Assembly: GCA_030428705.1 (NCBI GenBank)
Contig: JAUIDI010000006.1
Span: 124,001-188,000 of the forward strand
Direction of reading: 5' to 3'
DNA from: Bacteroidia bacterium
Lineage (GTDB): Bacteria > Bacteroidota > Bacteroidia > Flavobacteriales > Flavobacteriaceae
DNA length: 64,000 nucleotides
Shown: piece after piece, positions 15,473 through 24,872 of the stretch
Numbering within the stretch: the first letter of the stretch is position 1
Layout: each line of letters starts with the position of its first letter
Notes under the pieces: model-generated
Databases searched by the model: none
Seen by the model: the letters and a program-made list of their open reading frames with translations, nothing else
What the model was told of the DNA's origin: nothing
Made by a program: the position numbers and the translations under genes

Positions 15473-16993
15473 ATGACAAGTAAAATGAATGCACAAAAAG
15501 GATGGAAGGTATATTTCTTATCGGCACTTATCGCACTTGTGGTAAGTTTCGGGGTCATAGGAGGATACCATTTGAGTAAAGAAGACCCCATTACAATTAA
15601 ACAGGTAAGCGGCCTGAACGGGCAGCACGTACTTTATACTGCGGATGACGAAGGCAATATCACCCCTCTCGATTTTACGGAGACGAGCGAAAAAGTATTG
15701 GACGCGGTGGTACATATCAAATCGACCCAAACAAGGGTTCATTCTGAAATGGATAGCCCAAGACAGTTACCCGACCCTTTTCGGGAGTTTTTTGGCGACA
15801 TGTTCAAAAATCAGATGCCCGAAGGCGGCATGTTGCAACAGCCGATGATAGGTACGGGGTCTGGCGTCATCATCAACGAAAAGGGTTATATCGTCACCAA
15901 CAACCATGTTATCAATAATGCCGATGAGGTTGAAGTGACATTGTATAACAATGAGTCGTACAAGGCTACGGTCATTGGCACGGACCCTACGACAGATTTG
16001 GCCTTGTTGCAGATAAAGGCGGATAATTTGAAAACAATGGCCTTGGTCAATTCAGATGACGTCGAAGTTGGTGAATGGGTGTTGGCGGTAGGAAATCCAA
16101 TGGGGTTGAATTCTACCGTAACCGCGGGAATCGTTAGCGCAAAGGCACGAAGCATCAATATAAATAAGGAGAAATTTGCGGTCGAAAGCTTTATCCAGAC
16201 CGATGCGGCGATCAACCCTGGTAATAGCGGCGGGGCTTTGGTCAACTTGCAAGGAAATCTTGTAGGAATCAATACGGCGATTGCCAGTAGAACCGGAACG
16301 TATACGGGCTATGGTTTTGCGGTACCGAGCAATATCGTTACCAAAGTGGTCGAAGACCTGCTTAAATATGGCAGTGTACAACGTGGCATGTTGGGTGTGA
16401 CCATTCGTACGATGGATGGCAGCTTGGCCCATGAAAAAGATGTTGATTTCACAAAAGGTGTTTGGGTAGAGAATGTCGGTGAAAATAGCGCCGCCGACAA
16501 GGCAGGTATCGAACCGGGCGATATCATTACAAAAGTCGACGACGTTTTGGTGAGCACCTCGCCAAGATTGCAAGAAATAATAGCAAGCAAGAGACCTGGT
16601 GACAAAGTCGATGTGACCGTAAGACGTAACGGCAGTGAAAAGGAATTCAAGGTAACCTTGGAGAATGTCAAAGGCACTACTGAGATTACGAAGCGCGAAA
16701 AGAAAGAAGTCTTGAATCTTTTAGGTGCGGACTTTGAAACGTTGGAGTCCAGTATGGCCAAGAAACTGGGTGTCGATGGCGGCGTACGGGTTGTTCGATT
16801 ATATTCCGGAAAAATAAGAAAAGAGACCCAGATGCGCGAAGGTTTTATAATCACCCATATCGATGGTAAAAAGGTAACAGATGTAGAAGATGTGGCGAAA
16901 GCCCTCGAAGACAAGAACGGCGGAGTGATGCTGGAAGGAGTCTATGAAGGGTCGCCCGATAAATATTATTACGCCTTCGGAATGGATTCATAA
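15473..16993 (+). CDS. degP: Do/HtrA family periplasmic serine protease
   Basis: A 506-residue trypsin-like protease with two PDZ domains. A signal anchor is at residues ~12-32 (VYFLSALIALVVSFGVIGGY). The catalytic triad is H145 (TNNHVINN), D175 (TTDLALLQ) and S252 (GNSGG). PDZ1 covers about 300-395 and a shorter PDZ2 about 405-500. It would degrade or refold damaged proteins in the periplasm. The next gene is a J-domain co-chaperone, fitting a stress context. A strong terminator follows 3 bases after the stop, so it is a single-gene unit. A TetR-like promoter/operator lies about 370 bases upstream. Confidence 0.95.
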   Translation: MTSKMNAQKGWKVYFLSALIALVVSFGVIGGYHLSKEDPITIKQVSGLNGQHVLYTADDEGNITPLDFTETSEKVLDAVVHIKSTQTRVHSEMDSPRQLPDPFREFFGDMFKNQMPEGGMLQQPMIGTGSGVIINEKGYIVTNNHVINNADEVEVTLYNNESYKATVIGTDPTTDLALLQIKADNLKTMALVNSDDVEVGEWVLAVGNPMGLNSTVTAGIVSAKARSININKEKFAVESFIQTDAAINPGNSGGALVNLQGNLVGINTAIASRTGTYTGYGFAVPSNIVTKVVEDLLKYGSVQRGMLGVTIRTMDGSLAHEKDVDFTKGVWVENVGENSAADKAGIEPGDIITKVDDVLVSTSPRLQEIIASKRPGDKVDVTVRRNGSEKEFKVTLENVKGTTEITKREKKEVLNLLGADFETLESSMAKKLGVDGGVRVVRLYSGKIRKETQMREGFIITHIDGKKVTDVEDVAKALEDKNGGVMLEGVYEGSPDKYYYAFGMDS

Positions 16994-16996
16994 TCG

Positions 16997-17023
16997 AAAA
17001 GGAGGCGAAAGCCTCCTTTTTTA
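16997..17023 (+). terminator. rho-independent terminator of degP
   Basis: AAAAGGAGGC - GAAA - GCCTCCTTTT, a perfect 10-bp stem with a GNRA loop running into a T-tract, immediately after the degP stop. Confidence 0.93.
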
Positions 17024-17198
17024 ATCAATTGGATGAATAACTATAATGAAGACTAAAAATATTGCATACAAGTGAGACGCATATGACCCTTATCAGTGTA
17101 CCAGTTTTGAATCTTTGCTATACTTGTAGAACACATGGTAAATGGAATTTGTATCGGTTACTTGACACATTATCATATTTTGAAGCATACTATTGTTG

Positions 17199-18140
17199 AT
17201 GAAAGAAATGAAATTCAGGGACTATTATAACATATTGGGAGTCGAGAAAAACGCCAACGAGAAGGAAATCAAAAAAGCCTATCGCAAACTGGCTACACAA
17301 TATCATCCTGATAAGACCAAAGGCGATAAGGCTTCGGAGGAAAAGTTCAAGGAAATTTCCGAAGCCTATCAGGTTTTGGGCAATGCCGAAAAGCGTAAAC
17401 AATATGACGAACTGGGCTCAGATTGGGAACAGTTTCAGCAATCCGGTGCCAGTTACAACGACTTTGTGAATCAACGAAAACAGTATCGCCAATACCAAAG
17501 TCAGGGGCACCATCAATACGAGCCTTCGGGTAATTTCGATGGTTTTGGGGGCAGTGGCGGTTTTTCAGATTTCTTCGAGGCTTTTTTTGGAGGCGGACAA
17601 GGTCATGGCAGAAGCCGTACTACCTACGATTTCCCAGGGGCCGATGTATCCGGGGAAGTAGCCATTGGTTTGGTAGAGGCCTATCATGGTACCGAACGTA
17701 TTTTGGACGTTGATGGCGATAAGATCAAATTGAAGATAAAACCAGGGGCCTATTCAGGGCTACAGTTGCGGGCCAAAGGCAAGGGCCAAAAAGGTTCCGG
17801 TGGAAAATCGGGAGACCTTTATGTCAATGTTCGGGTAACTCCCCATCCCATATTCAAACGAAAAGGGAATGACCTGTATATGGAGGTGCCCATGGATGTT
17901 TTCAAGGTTATGTTGGGAGGAAAGCAGGAAGTAGTCACACTTTCCGGAAAGGTCAATATTACTATTCCTGAAAGCTCGCAGAACGGCAAGAAAGTGAGAT
18001 TAAAAGGCAAAGGCATGCCCGTTTATGGCAAATCGGGCCAATTCGGCGACCTGTTCGTAACACTTAATGTAAAACTTCCGGCCAAACTGACGGATAAACA
18101 AAAAGAATTGCTAAAACAAGTACGAGATAATAATCAATAG
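17199..18140 (+). CDS. CbpA-type DnaJ family co-chaperone
   Basis: About 313 residues. The J domain is at residues ~4-72 with the HPD motif (YHPDKTKGD), then a Gly/Phe-rich stretch ([19 protein letters not shown]) and a C-terminal substrate-binding domain without the zinc finger, which separates CbpA-type from DnaJ proper. It stimulates DnaK and holds unfolded proteins. ATG at 17199 was chosen; ATG at 17208 is also possible, and TTG codons lie just upstream. It is followed after 6 bases by thioredoxin, so the two are probably co-transcribed. Confidence 0.93.
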   Translation: MKEMKFRDYYNILGVEKNANEKEIKKAYRKLATQYHPDKTKGDKASEEKFKEISEAYQVLGNAEKRKQYDELGSDWEQFQQSGASYNDFVNQRKQYRQYQSQGHHQYEPSGNFDGFGGSGGFSDFFEAFFGGGQGHGRSRTTYDFPGADVSGEVAIGLVEAYHGTERILDVDGDKIKLKIKPGAYSGLQLRAKGKGQKGSGGKSGDLYVNVRVTPHPIFKRKGNDLYMEVPMDVFKVMLGGKQEVVTLSGKVNITIPESSQNGKKVRLKGKGMPVYGKSGQFGDLFVTLNVKLPAKLTDKQKELLKQVRDNNQ

Positions 18141-18146
18141 GAAAAA

Positions 18147-18446
18147 ATGAAGGGAAATTTTGAAAAGCTTATAAGTTCGGAAAAACCGGTATTGATCGAT
18201 TTCTATGCCGATTGGTGCGGGCCGTGTAAAATGCAGAGTCCGATATTAAGGGAAGTCTCCGAAGAGATCGACGGCAAGGCTCGGATAATCAAGATCGATG
18301 TCGACAAGAACCAGAATATCGCCGGTCGTTTTCAGGTAAGGGGAGTTCCTACATTGATACTCTTCAAAAAAGGTGAAATCGTTTGGCGTAAATCCGGGGT
18401 CTCCTCGAAGAATGAATTGGTCCAGTTAATCCAAAATAACATTTGA
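18147..18446 (+). CDS. trxA: thioredoxin
   Basis: A 99-residue thioredoxin with the active site WCGPCK (residues ~26-31), the buried Asp region IKIDVDKN and the cis-proline loop GVPTL. Full length for a cytoplasmic thioredoxin, no signal peptide. It reduces disulfides using thioredoxin reductase. It sits 6 bases after the J-protein gene and 1 base before the next small gene, so the three form an operon likely tied to protein-folding stress. Confidence 0.95.
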   Translation: MKGNFEKLISSEKPVLIDFYADWCGPCKMQSPILREVSEEIDGKARIIKIDVDKNQNIAGRFQVRGVPTLILFKKGEIVWRKSGVSSKNELVQLIQNNI

Positions 18447-18447
18447 A

Positions 18448-18813
18448 ATGACAGGCATAGTAAGATTTGATTCGCGGTTAAGCGCTGTTTTGGAAGCGTT
18501 CGAGGAGGCTTTGGCCCATCGAGAACTTAATTATAGCATAAGTACTTTGAAACGTTATGGGTTTTCAAATCAGGTCGAGGTCGATTTTGCCCTGAAAAGG
18601 GCCATGGCCATCTGTAACGGAATGGGAATAAATCCGAAAAGACATTTCACCCATTTCTATAAAGTGGACGTGTCGGGGAGGCAGGTAATGAGGGAGTGGA
18701 AAGCATCTAAACTGGGTTTTTATCTGGTGCTCTGTAATGGCGTGGCCAAGAATCCTTTTACCGGAGCACTTCAAATCGAAATGTTGACCGAGATTCTTCA
18801 CAAATTGGAGTAG
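18448..18813 (+). CDS. conserved small protein of unknown function
   Basis: A 121-residue soluble protein, not assigned to a family with confidence. It starts one base after the thioredoxin stop, so it is clearly part of that operon. The second half contains HFTHFYKVDVSGRQVMREWKASKLGFYLVLCNGVAKNP, which loosely resembles the DinD/BRO-type pattern in which a helix, SR-x-acyl-YLI and an NGD-like turn follow each other. That resemblance is by eye and weak. One or two cysteines are present but no CxxC pair, so it is not another redox protein. Confidence 0.7.
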   Translation: MTGIVRFDSRLSAVLEAFEEALAHRELNYSISTLKRYGFSNQVEVDFALKRAMAICNGMGINPKRHFTHFYKVDVSGRQVMREWKASKLGFYLVLCNGVAKNPFTGALQIEMLTEILHKLE

Positions 18814-18837
18814 TTTTGTCTGGAAGTAACGTCAAAG

Positions 18838-19626
18838 ATGGACACATTTTTAAAAGATAAATCAATCGGCTTGGTACTTTCGGGCGGTGGTGTTCGGGGG
18901 ATGGCCCATATTGGGGCAATTCGCGCCTTGGAGGAGTATGGAATCTCCGCACAGATCATTTCGGGCAGTAGCGTGGGGGCCTTGGTCGGGGCGTTATATG
19001 CGAACCGAACCCCGATTGCCGATATGCTATCGTTTTTTAAGGAAACGCCATTGTTCAGGTACGATTTTTTTACCATTGTAAAACCCGGCCTTGTAGATAC
19101 CGAACGGTATATGAATATTTTTCAAAAATACTTTCCACAGCGTTTCGATGCTTTACAACGTAAATTGTTCGTGGTCGCGACCAATATGCAGAAAGGTGAG
19201 GAAGAATTTTTCTACGAAGGTGAATTGCTGAGGCCGTTATTGGCTTCCGCGGCATTACCACCTGTTTTTAGTCCTTTGGAAATCAATAACTGCTTTTATG
19301 CCGATGGGGGCATTATGAATAATTTTCCTTTGGAACCATTGAATAATAAGGTCGAATTTGTTGTTGGGAGCAATGTTTCCGTCATTAAGCAGGTTGAAAA
19401 AAAAGAGATTAATTCATCACTTCAATTGGCGACCCGTACGACTTCATTGATGATCTATGCGATCAACCGTCATAAAATAAGTCAGTGCGATCTGGTCTTT
19501 GAGCCGGAGGAATTGGAAAAAATTGGGGTATTGGACAAAAAGAGTATCGAAAAGGCCTACGTCATAGGCTATGACCATGCAGCCCGAAAATTAGAGGATT
19601 TGACCATCCATCACACATCATCATAA
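18838..19626 (+). CDS. patatin-like phospholipase (RssA/YlbK type)
   Basis: A 262-residue bacterial patatin. It has the oxyanion motif GGGVRGMAHIG (residues ~17-27), the nucleophile in GSSVGAL (Ser about 43-45) and the DGG motif with catalytic Asp (YADGGIMNNFPLEPL, about residue 158). There is no signal peptide, so it acts in the cytoplasm or at the inner leaflet as a lipid acyl hydrolase; substrate unknown. The 3' end overlaps the convergent ferredoxin reductase gene by 16 bases. Confidence 0.93.
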   Translation: MDTFLKDKSIGLVLSGGGVRGMAHIGAIRALEEYGISAQIISGSSVGALVGALYANRTPIADMLSFFKETPLFRYDFFTIVKPGLVDTERYMNIFQKYFPQRFDALQRKLFVVATNMQKGEEEFFYEGELLRPLLASAALPPVFSPLEINNCFYADGGIMNNFPLEPLNNKVEFVVGSNVSVIKQVEKKEINSSLQLATRTTSLMIYAINRHKISQCDLVFEPEELEKIGVLDKKSIEKAYVIGYDHAARKLEDLTIHHTSS

Positions 19627-20660
19627 TCCACTTTCAAGGTAGCCGTAACCGGATGCGACTGGCAGGTCAACACTAGGCCTTCGGCAATTTCGCCATCCGT
19701 CAGTATCTGGTTTTTTACCATTTCGACCTTTCCTTCCGTTACACGGGCGATACAGCTACTACAGACCCCTCCTTGACATGAATAAGGGGCATCGATGTTC
19801 TGTTTGAGTACGGCGTCGAGTACCAATTCGTTCCTGTTCATCGAGAGTTCGAATTCTTCATCATCCAAGACTACGGTAACGGCCGTCTTGCCATCTGATG
19901 TCTCCGGAAGCTCGTCTAAAATTTCTGTGGTCGTAAACAGTTCGAAATGGATCTTATCGGATGGAACACCATTTTCGCGTAAAGTATCCGATACAAGATT
20001 GATCATGGCCTCGGGCCCACACAGGTAATAACCGTCAAAATCAACATTTTTATGCTTGTTTTTGAGGGCATAATTTACTGTTGACATGTCTATTCGCCCA
20101 AAAAGCGAGTCGTTTTCACGGGTCTGACTGTTCGTGAAATACACAAAAAACCGATTCGGGTAATCGAGTTCCAACTTGACCAGATCTGTATAGAACATGG
20201 TTTCTTCGGTAGATTTGTTGCCATAGACCAAAACGAATTGATTGGTGGCATTGCTTTTCAAAACGCTTCGGGCGATACTCATAATCGGTGTAATACCGCT
20301 TCCGGCAGCAAAGGCGGCCATTTTCTTCGGGTTCGGGTTCGGACTAAAGACAAAACGGCCCTCGGGCGGCATGACCTCAAGTATATCACCCACCTTTAGT
20401 TTTGTATTTGCATAATCCGAGAATCCGCCCTTATCTACTTTTTTGACCCCGATGGTTATGGTGTCACTCTTTGGTAAAGAACTGATGGAATACGCCCTGC
20501 GAAGCTCTTTTCCCTTGATTTCCTTTTTTATGGTGATGTACTGCCCGGGAATAAAATCGAAGGTCTGCAATAATTCTTTGGGGACGGCAAAGGAAATTGC
20601 CACCGAATTGGGGGTAAGTTGTCTGATGTTCTTAACCGTGAGGGAATGAAATTGGGCCAT
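19611..20660 (-). CDS. ferredoxin-NADP reductase/PaaE-like oxidoreductase with C-terminal 2Fe-2S domain
   Basis: A 349-residue three-domain electron-transfer protein. An FAD-binding barrel comes first (RRAYSISS near residue 55), then the NAD(P) domain (GSGITPIMSIARS near residue 118, and YLCGPEAMI near 212), and a plant-type ferredoxin domain at the C-terminus with ligands in SCQGGVCSSC and a later Cys (LTCQSH). This order matches PaaE and HmpX-type reductases that pass electrons from NADPH to oxygenases or other partners. No phenylacetate genes are nearby, so the partner is unknown. Convergent overlap with the patatin gene. Confidence 0.9.
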   Translation of the reverse strand: MAQFHSLTVKNIRQLTPNSVAISFAVPKELLQTFDFIPGQYITIKKEIKGKELRRAYSISSLPKSDTITIGVKKVDKGGFSDYANTKLKVGDILEVMPPEGRFVFSPNPNPKKMAAFAAGSGITPIMSIARSVLKSNATNQFVLVYGNKSTEETMFYTDLVKLELDYPNRFFVYFTNSQTRENDSLFGRIDMSTVNYALKNKHKNVDFDGYYLCGPEAMINLVSDTLRENGVPSDKIHFELFTTTEILDELPETSDGKTAVTVVLDDEEFELSMNRNELVLDAVLKQNIDAPYSCQGGVCSSCIARVTEGKVEMVKNQILTDGEIAEGLVLTCQSHPVTATLKVDYDDV

Positions 20661-20875
20661 TAATATTGTATTTGGTAATAAAGGACTGCAAAAATAGTCA
20701 TTGACGTCGCCATATAAAATTGGATGGCTAAAAAATAATCCTTTCTTTGCGTGTAAATACCGGAAATAATCGTGGAATAAGGAAAAAGATAAAAAAAGTA
20801 CAAAAGTGTCCTGGAATTCGTTTTTAGTTACGTCATGGAAACGAACATATTTATTAATCTTAAATAATTTAGAAA

Positions 20876-21223
20876 ATGAAGGATTTTATGATGATTTTTA
20901 TCGGAGCCGATTATCAGGAATTAGGATTGTCTCCGGAACAATTGCAGGATCGAATGGGAAATTGGTTTTCCTGGAACGACAAAATGGAATCCCAGGGCAT
21001 TCTTAAAGGAGGAAATGCCTTGGTACCCGTGGTGAAGAGGGTTACGGGTCCGGACAGGACGATTACCGACGGCCCTTTTGTTGAAGGTAAGGAGTTGGTC
21101 GGGGGCTATTATATCGTTTCGGCCGAAAATGCCGATGCCGTTGTTAAAATTGCCGAAGATTATCCTGATTACGATTTGGGGGGTACCGTAGAAATTCGCG
21201 AAATAATGGTATTCGATAGGTAA
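20876..21223 (+). CDS. YciI/DGPF family protein linked to an ECF42 sigma factor
   Basis: A 115-residue YCII-fold protein with the DGPF motif (ITDGPFVEGKELVGGYYIV). It starts MKDFMMIFIG and has the GGNALVPV segment usual for this group. Its stop overlaps the start of the sigma factor gene (TAATG), the conserved arrangement of ECF42 sigma factors, where DGPF proteins are neighbours and targets. Biochemical function is unknown. A TTG-N19-TTTCTTTG promoter-like sequence lies at 20720-20749. Confidence 0.9.
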   Translation: MKDFMMIFIGADYQELGLSPEQLQDRMGNWFSWNDKMESQGILKGGNALVPVVKRVTGPDRTITDGPFVEGKELVGGYYIVSAENADAVVKIAEDYPDYDLGGTVEIREIMVFDR

Positions 21224-22467
21224 TGGAACAAAAGATTGTCGACCATCTTTTCAGGCACCACTATGGAAAGATGGTCGCCATTTTAATCCGTTTTTTTGGG
21301 CTGTCCCATATCGAGATTATTGAAGACGCGGTTCAAGATACCTTCGTTAAGGCTACATTGCAATGGCGGAAACAACTTCCTGACAATCCAGAAGCATGGT
21401 TGACCAAGGTTGCCAAAAACCGAACTATTGACCTACTTCGAAGTATTAGGGCGGAAAAGGACCGCTTTGAAAAAATATCTTCCGGCGCAGCCACTCTTCA
21501 ACTTAAAGAGCTTTTTCTTGACCATGAAATTGAAGATAGTCAACTTCGAATGATTTTCGTGGCCTGTCACCCAAGCCTAAAACCAAATGAACAATTGGCA
21601 TTTTCACTGAAAACTATTTCAGGTTTCAGCACAAAGGAAATAGCCGCCGCACTCTTGACCAAAGAGGACACTATAACCAAAAGACTACAAAGAGCGAGAA
21701 AAACCATAATTGAAAAGAACATACAGTTCGACTTTCCACCTCCGAAAGAATTGGAAAATAGGCTGGATAGGGTGATGCAGGTTATTTATCTGACCTTTAA
21801 TGAAGGGTTCCATTCCACAAATTCCAAAAATTTGATTCGTGAAGACCTATGTGGAGAAGCGATTAGGTTGTGCAAGATATTGCTTAAAAAAGAACAATTC
21901 AGAACGGGTGGCCTATATGCCCTTTTCGCTTTGATCTGTTTTCATGCTTCACGACTCCCTGGTAAAACCAACAGCGAAAATGAAATGGTAGACATTCGAC
22001 AACAAGACCGAAGTAAATGGCACAGGCCACTGATAGAAATAGCGAATCAAGCTATGAATAAGGCCACCTATTACGAAGACGTGTCGATCTATCATTTTGA
22101 AGCGGCAATTGCCCATGAGCATATAAAGGCGAAAACGTTCGAGACGACCGACTGGACCAAAATATTGCAATGGTATATGAAATTGCAGGAGTTGAAACCA
22201 AGCCCCTTTAACGTATTGAACATGGCGATTGTCAATTTGCAATTGAATAGGTTCAAGGAAGCAAGGCTGCTATTGGATGCCATAACCGTTGATGAGCTTG
22301 AGCAAAGACAATATTTATACTATGCATGTTATGCAGAATATCATTCCAAAAAGGGAAATGAACGTGCCGCGGTCTCTTTTTTGGAAAAAGCCATTTCCAA
22401 AACGTCCAACGATCTAGAAAGAAAGCATTTACAGAAGAAGAAAAAATTGCTCGAATCTTTACCCTAA
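21223..22467 (+). CDS. ECF42-type RNA polymerase sigma factor with C-terminal extension
   Basis: A 414-residue sigma factor, much longer than a normal ECF protein. Region 2 is at residues ~10-75 (IIEDAVQDTFVKATLQW, AWLTKVAKNRTIDLLRS), region 4 at ~115-165, and a helical extension of about 240 residues follows, with TPR-like repeats towards the end (SPFNVLNMAIVNL, YACYAEYHSKKGNERAAVSFLEKAI). The extension is the feature of the ECF42 group and is needed for activity in studied members; no anti-sigma factor is encoded nearby. It is translationally coupled to the DGPF protein. Inducing signal unknown. Confidence 0.92.
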   Translation: MEQKIVDHLFRHHYGKMVAILIRFFGLSHIEIIEDAVQDTFVKATLQWRKQLPDNPEAWLTKVAKNRTIDLLRSIRAEKDRFEKISSGAATLQLKELFLDHEIEDSQLRMIFVACHPSLKPNEQLAFSLKTISGFSTKEIAAALLTKEDTITKRLQRARKTIIEKNIQFDFPPPKELENRLDRVMQVIYLTFNEGFHSTNSKNLIREDLCGEAIRLCKILLKKEQFRTGGLYALFALICFHASRLPGKTNSENEMVDIRQQDRSKWHRPLIEIANQAMNKATYYEDVSIYHFEAAIAHEHIKAKTFETTDWTKILQWYMKLQELKPSPFNVLNMAIVNLQLNRFKEARLLLDAITVDELEQRQYLYYACYAEYHSKKGNERAAVSFLEKAISKTSNDLERKHLQKKKKLLESLP

Positions 22468-22616
22468 TCATTATTTATTATACTTTAAATACCGACTGTT
22501 TGCTGAAACAAGGACTTTTTTTGTTTTCCATTGACCATTTAGAGCTCAATGGTTAAATAGTTATGTAACAAACTTCATTTTAAGACTACTAACCTAATAA
22601 CTATTATCGACCACCC

Positions 22617-24086
22617 ATGTTCAAACGCTTTGTCTCGCTCCAATGGAAATCGTTCTTTAGATCTTCCTCTTTTGGCAAAGGCATGGCGGTGCGGATCTTA
22701 ATGTTGTTTTTTGCGCTGTATATGATGGTATCGCTCATCGGATTGGGAGCCGGTCTGTTTTTTGCGCTCCAAAAAGTGTTTCCCAATGTGGACCCAATGC
22801 TAAAAGTGAGCGAGTTTTTGATCTATTGGGTCTTGATAGAATTGTTCTTTCGCTATTTCATGCAAAAGCTTCCCGTGATGGATGTCAAACCTTTGTTGAT
22901 GCTTCCCATCAAAAAGAACGACATAGCCCATTACATTTTGGGTAGATCGGGTGTTTCCTTCTACAACGCACTGGCATTATTTGTTTTTGTACCCTTTACC
23001 CTTGTATTGCTGGCAAAGGGTTATCCGCCGTTGAATGTAATTGCTTGGCTTTTTTCAATGTGCTGTATCGTGCTTTTCATCAATTACCTGAATTTCATCA
23101 TCAATAAAAGCGATAAGGTTTTGATCGGGTTGGCCATTTTGATGGCAGGCCTTTATGCGTTGGAGCACTTTGGCATCTTTTCGGTTTCCGAGTTTATGGG
23201 AGGACTTTTTTACAGGCTTTATCAAAACCCTTTGCTTGTTGTTGTTCCTTTGTTTCTTGCAGTGGGATGTTACTATATCAACTATAGTTTTTTGCGCGAC
23301 CGCATTTTTTTGGATGCCTCCTTGCAAAAAAAGTCCAAAGTGGCGGAAACCTCCGATTTGGCATGGACCAAACGTTTTGGTAGTATTGCCCCGTACCTAC
23401 AATTGGACCTCAAGTTGATTTGGCGTAACAAACGAACAAAAATGCAGGTATTCATGTCGTTGGCCATGATATTTTACGGATTGATTTTTTATTCGATGGA
23501 TGATTTCGGGCCTCGGTCGCCAATGATGGTATTCGTAGGCATATTTATGACCGGGATATTTCTGATGAACTTCGGCCAGTTCATCCCGGCATGGGACAGT
23601 GAGTATTATAGTATGATGATGGCCCAGAATATTCCGCTTCGAGATTATCTCGAATCAAAGGCAGGGCTCATTACGGTCAGTATCGTTGTTATGTTTTTGC
23701 TGTCCGTACCCTACGTTTATTACGGGTGGCAGGCCTTATGGATCAATTTTAGCTGTGCGGTCTATAATTTAGGCGTCAACATCCCTGTAATCTTGTTTTT
23801 CGGTTCCATGAACAAAAAACGAATCGACCTGACCAAAAGTGCGATTGGCAATATGCAGGGTACGGGGGCGGCCCAGTTTTTAGTGGGGATTCCCCTTTTC
23901 GGTGCACCTATGATTATCTACGGTTTGTTCGTCGTTTTCATTTCCTTCGAGGCCGCAATGATTGCCTTAACTGTCGCGGGGATAATCGGTTTCGCCTTTA
24001 GAAAACAGTTGTTGGACAGCATTACCGAGGTATATCGCAAGAAAAAATATGGCATGATCGCCGGATTTAAAGAAAAGAATAGCTAA
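22617..24086 (+). CDS. DUF5687 family ABC transporter permease
   Basis: A 489-residue membrane protein with about twelve hydrophobic segments. The N-terminus MFKRFVSLQWKSFFRSSSFGKGMAVRI and the motif VKPLLMLPIKKNDIAHYILGRS match DUF5687, a Bacteroidota exporter permease family. The ATP-binding subunit follows after 5 bases. Together they would form an ABC-2-like exporter in the inner membrane, substrate unknown. The upstream 149 bases contain a CCATTGA/TCAATGG inverted repeat but no exact promoter box. Confidence 0.86.
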   Translation: MFKRFVSLQWKSFFRSSSFGKGMAVRILMLFFALYMMVSLIGLGAGLFFALQKVFPNVDPMLKVSEFLIYWVLIELFFRYFMQKLPVMDVKPLLMLPIKKNDIAHYILGRSGVSFYNALALFVFVPFTLVLLAKGYPPLNVIAWLFSMCCIVLFINYLNFIINKSDKVLIGLAILMAGLYALEHFGIFSVSEFMGGLFYRLYQNPLLVVVPLFLAVGCYYINYSFLRDRIFLDASLQKKSKVAETSDLAWTKRFGSIAPYLQLDLKLIWRNKRTKMQVFMSLAMIFYGLIFYSMDDFGPRSPMMVFVGIFMTGIFLMNFGQFIPAWDSEYYSMMMAQNIPLRDYLESKAGLITVSIVVMFLLSVPYVYYGWQALWINFSCAVYNLGVNIPVILFFGSMNKKRIDLTKSAIGNMQGTGAAQFLVGIPLFGAPMIIYGLFVVFISFEAAMIALTVAGIIGFAFRKQLLDSITEVYRKKKYGMIAGFKEKNS

Positions 24087-24091
24087 CACTT

Positions 24092-24787
24092 ATGATAGTA
24101 GCACAAAACTTGACCAAAAAATACGGAAGACAGATCGTTCTGAACATCGAAAACCTTGAAATACCGAAGGGGCAGAGTTTCGGACTTGTAGGAAACAACG
24201 GTTCCGGAAAAACCACTTTTTTCAGTCTTTTGCTCGATTTGATCCAACCGACCACGGGTCATATTACCAGCAATGGCATTCAAATCGACAAAAGTGAGGC
24301 CTGGAAACCTTTTACATCATCCTTCATTGATGAGACTTTTCTTATCGGATATTTAACCCCCGAGGAGTATTTCTATTTCATCGGGGAACTTCGCGGCCGC
24401 AACAAGGCCGACGTAGATACTTTGCTTTCTAATTTTCAGGATTTTTTCCACGGTGAGATTCTCGGACAGCGCAAGTACCTACGTGACCTATCAAAGGGAA
24501 ATCAAAAAAAAGCAGGGATTGTGGCCTCTTTTATTGGAAATCCCGAAGTGGTCATTTTGGACGAGCCTTTCGCAAACTTGGACCCAACGACACAAATTCG
24601 CCTGAAAGGCATTATTAAAGATTTGGCGGCAAAACAAGAGGTTACCGTTCTGGTATCGAGCCATGACCTGATCCATGTTACGGAGGTCTGTGAACGAATC
24701 GTGGTCTTGAACAAGGGGGAAATTGTCAGGGACATTCAAACATCAACGGAGACACTTCGTGAACTTGAAAGCTTCTTTGCTGGATAG
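24092..24787 (+). CDS. ABC transporter ATP-binding protein
   Basis: A 231-residue ABC ATPase with Walker A GNNGSGKTT (residues ~34-42), signature LSKGNQKK (a variant of LSGGQ) near residue 133, Walker B VVILDEPFANLDP near residue 152 and the H-loop in SSHDLIH. It drives the DUF5687 permease encoded just upstream. The variant signature and the short length fit drug- or lipid-exporter type ATPases; the cargo is not evident. Confidence 0.92.
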   Translation: MIVAQNLTKKYGRQIVLNIENLEIPKGQSFGLVGNNGSGKTTFFSLLLDLIQPTTGHITSNGIQIDKSEAWKPFTSSFIDETFLIGYLTPEEYFYFIGELRGRNKADVDTLLSNFQDFFHGEILGQRKYLRDLSKGNQKKAGIVASFIGNPEVVILDEPFANLDPTTQIRLKGIIKDLAAKQEVTVLVSSHDLIHVTEVCERIVVLNKGEIVRDIQTSTETLRELESFFAG

Positions 24788-24872
24788 TTGCTATTATAAA
24801 CTATCTTCTAAAGCGCAGTCTTTATATTTTGTTCGGACTACACTTGAATTGAATTGGCAGTAGTGTTTAATG

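Noticed and set aside
16309-16914. 201-codon minus-strand frame inside degP
   Set aside because: Shadow of the protease gene; Ser- and Thr-rich, no motifs.
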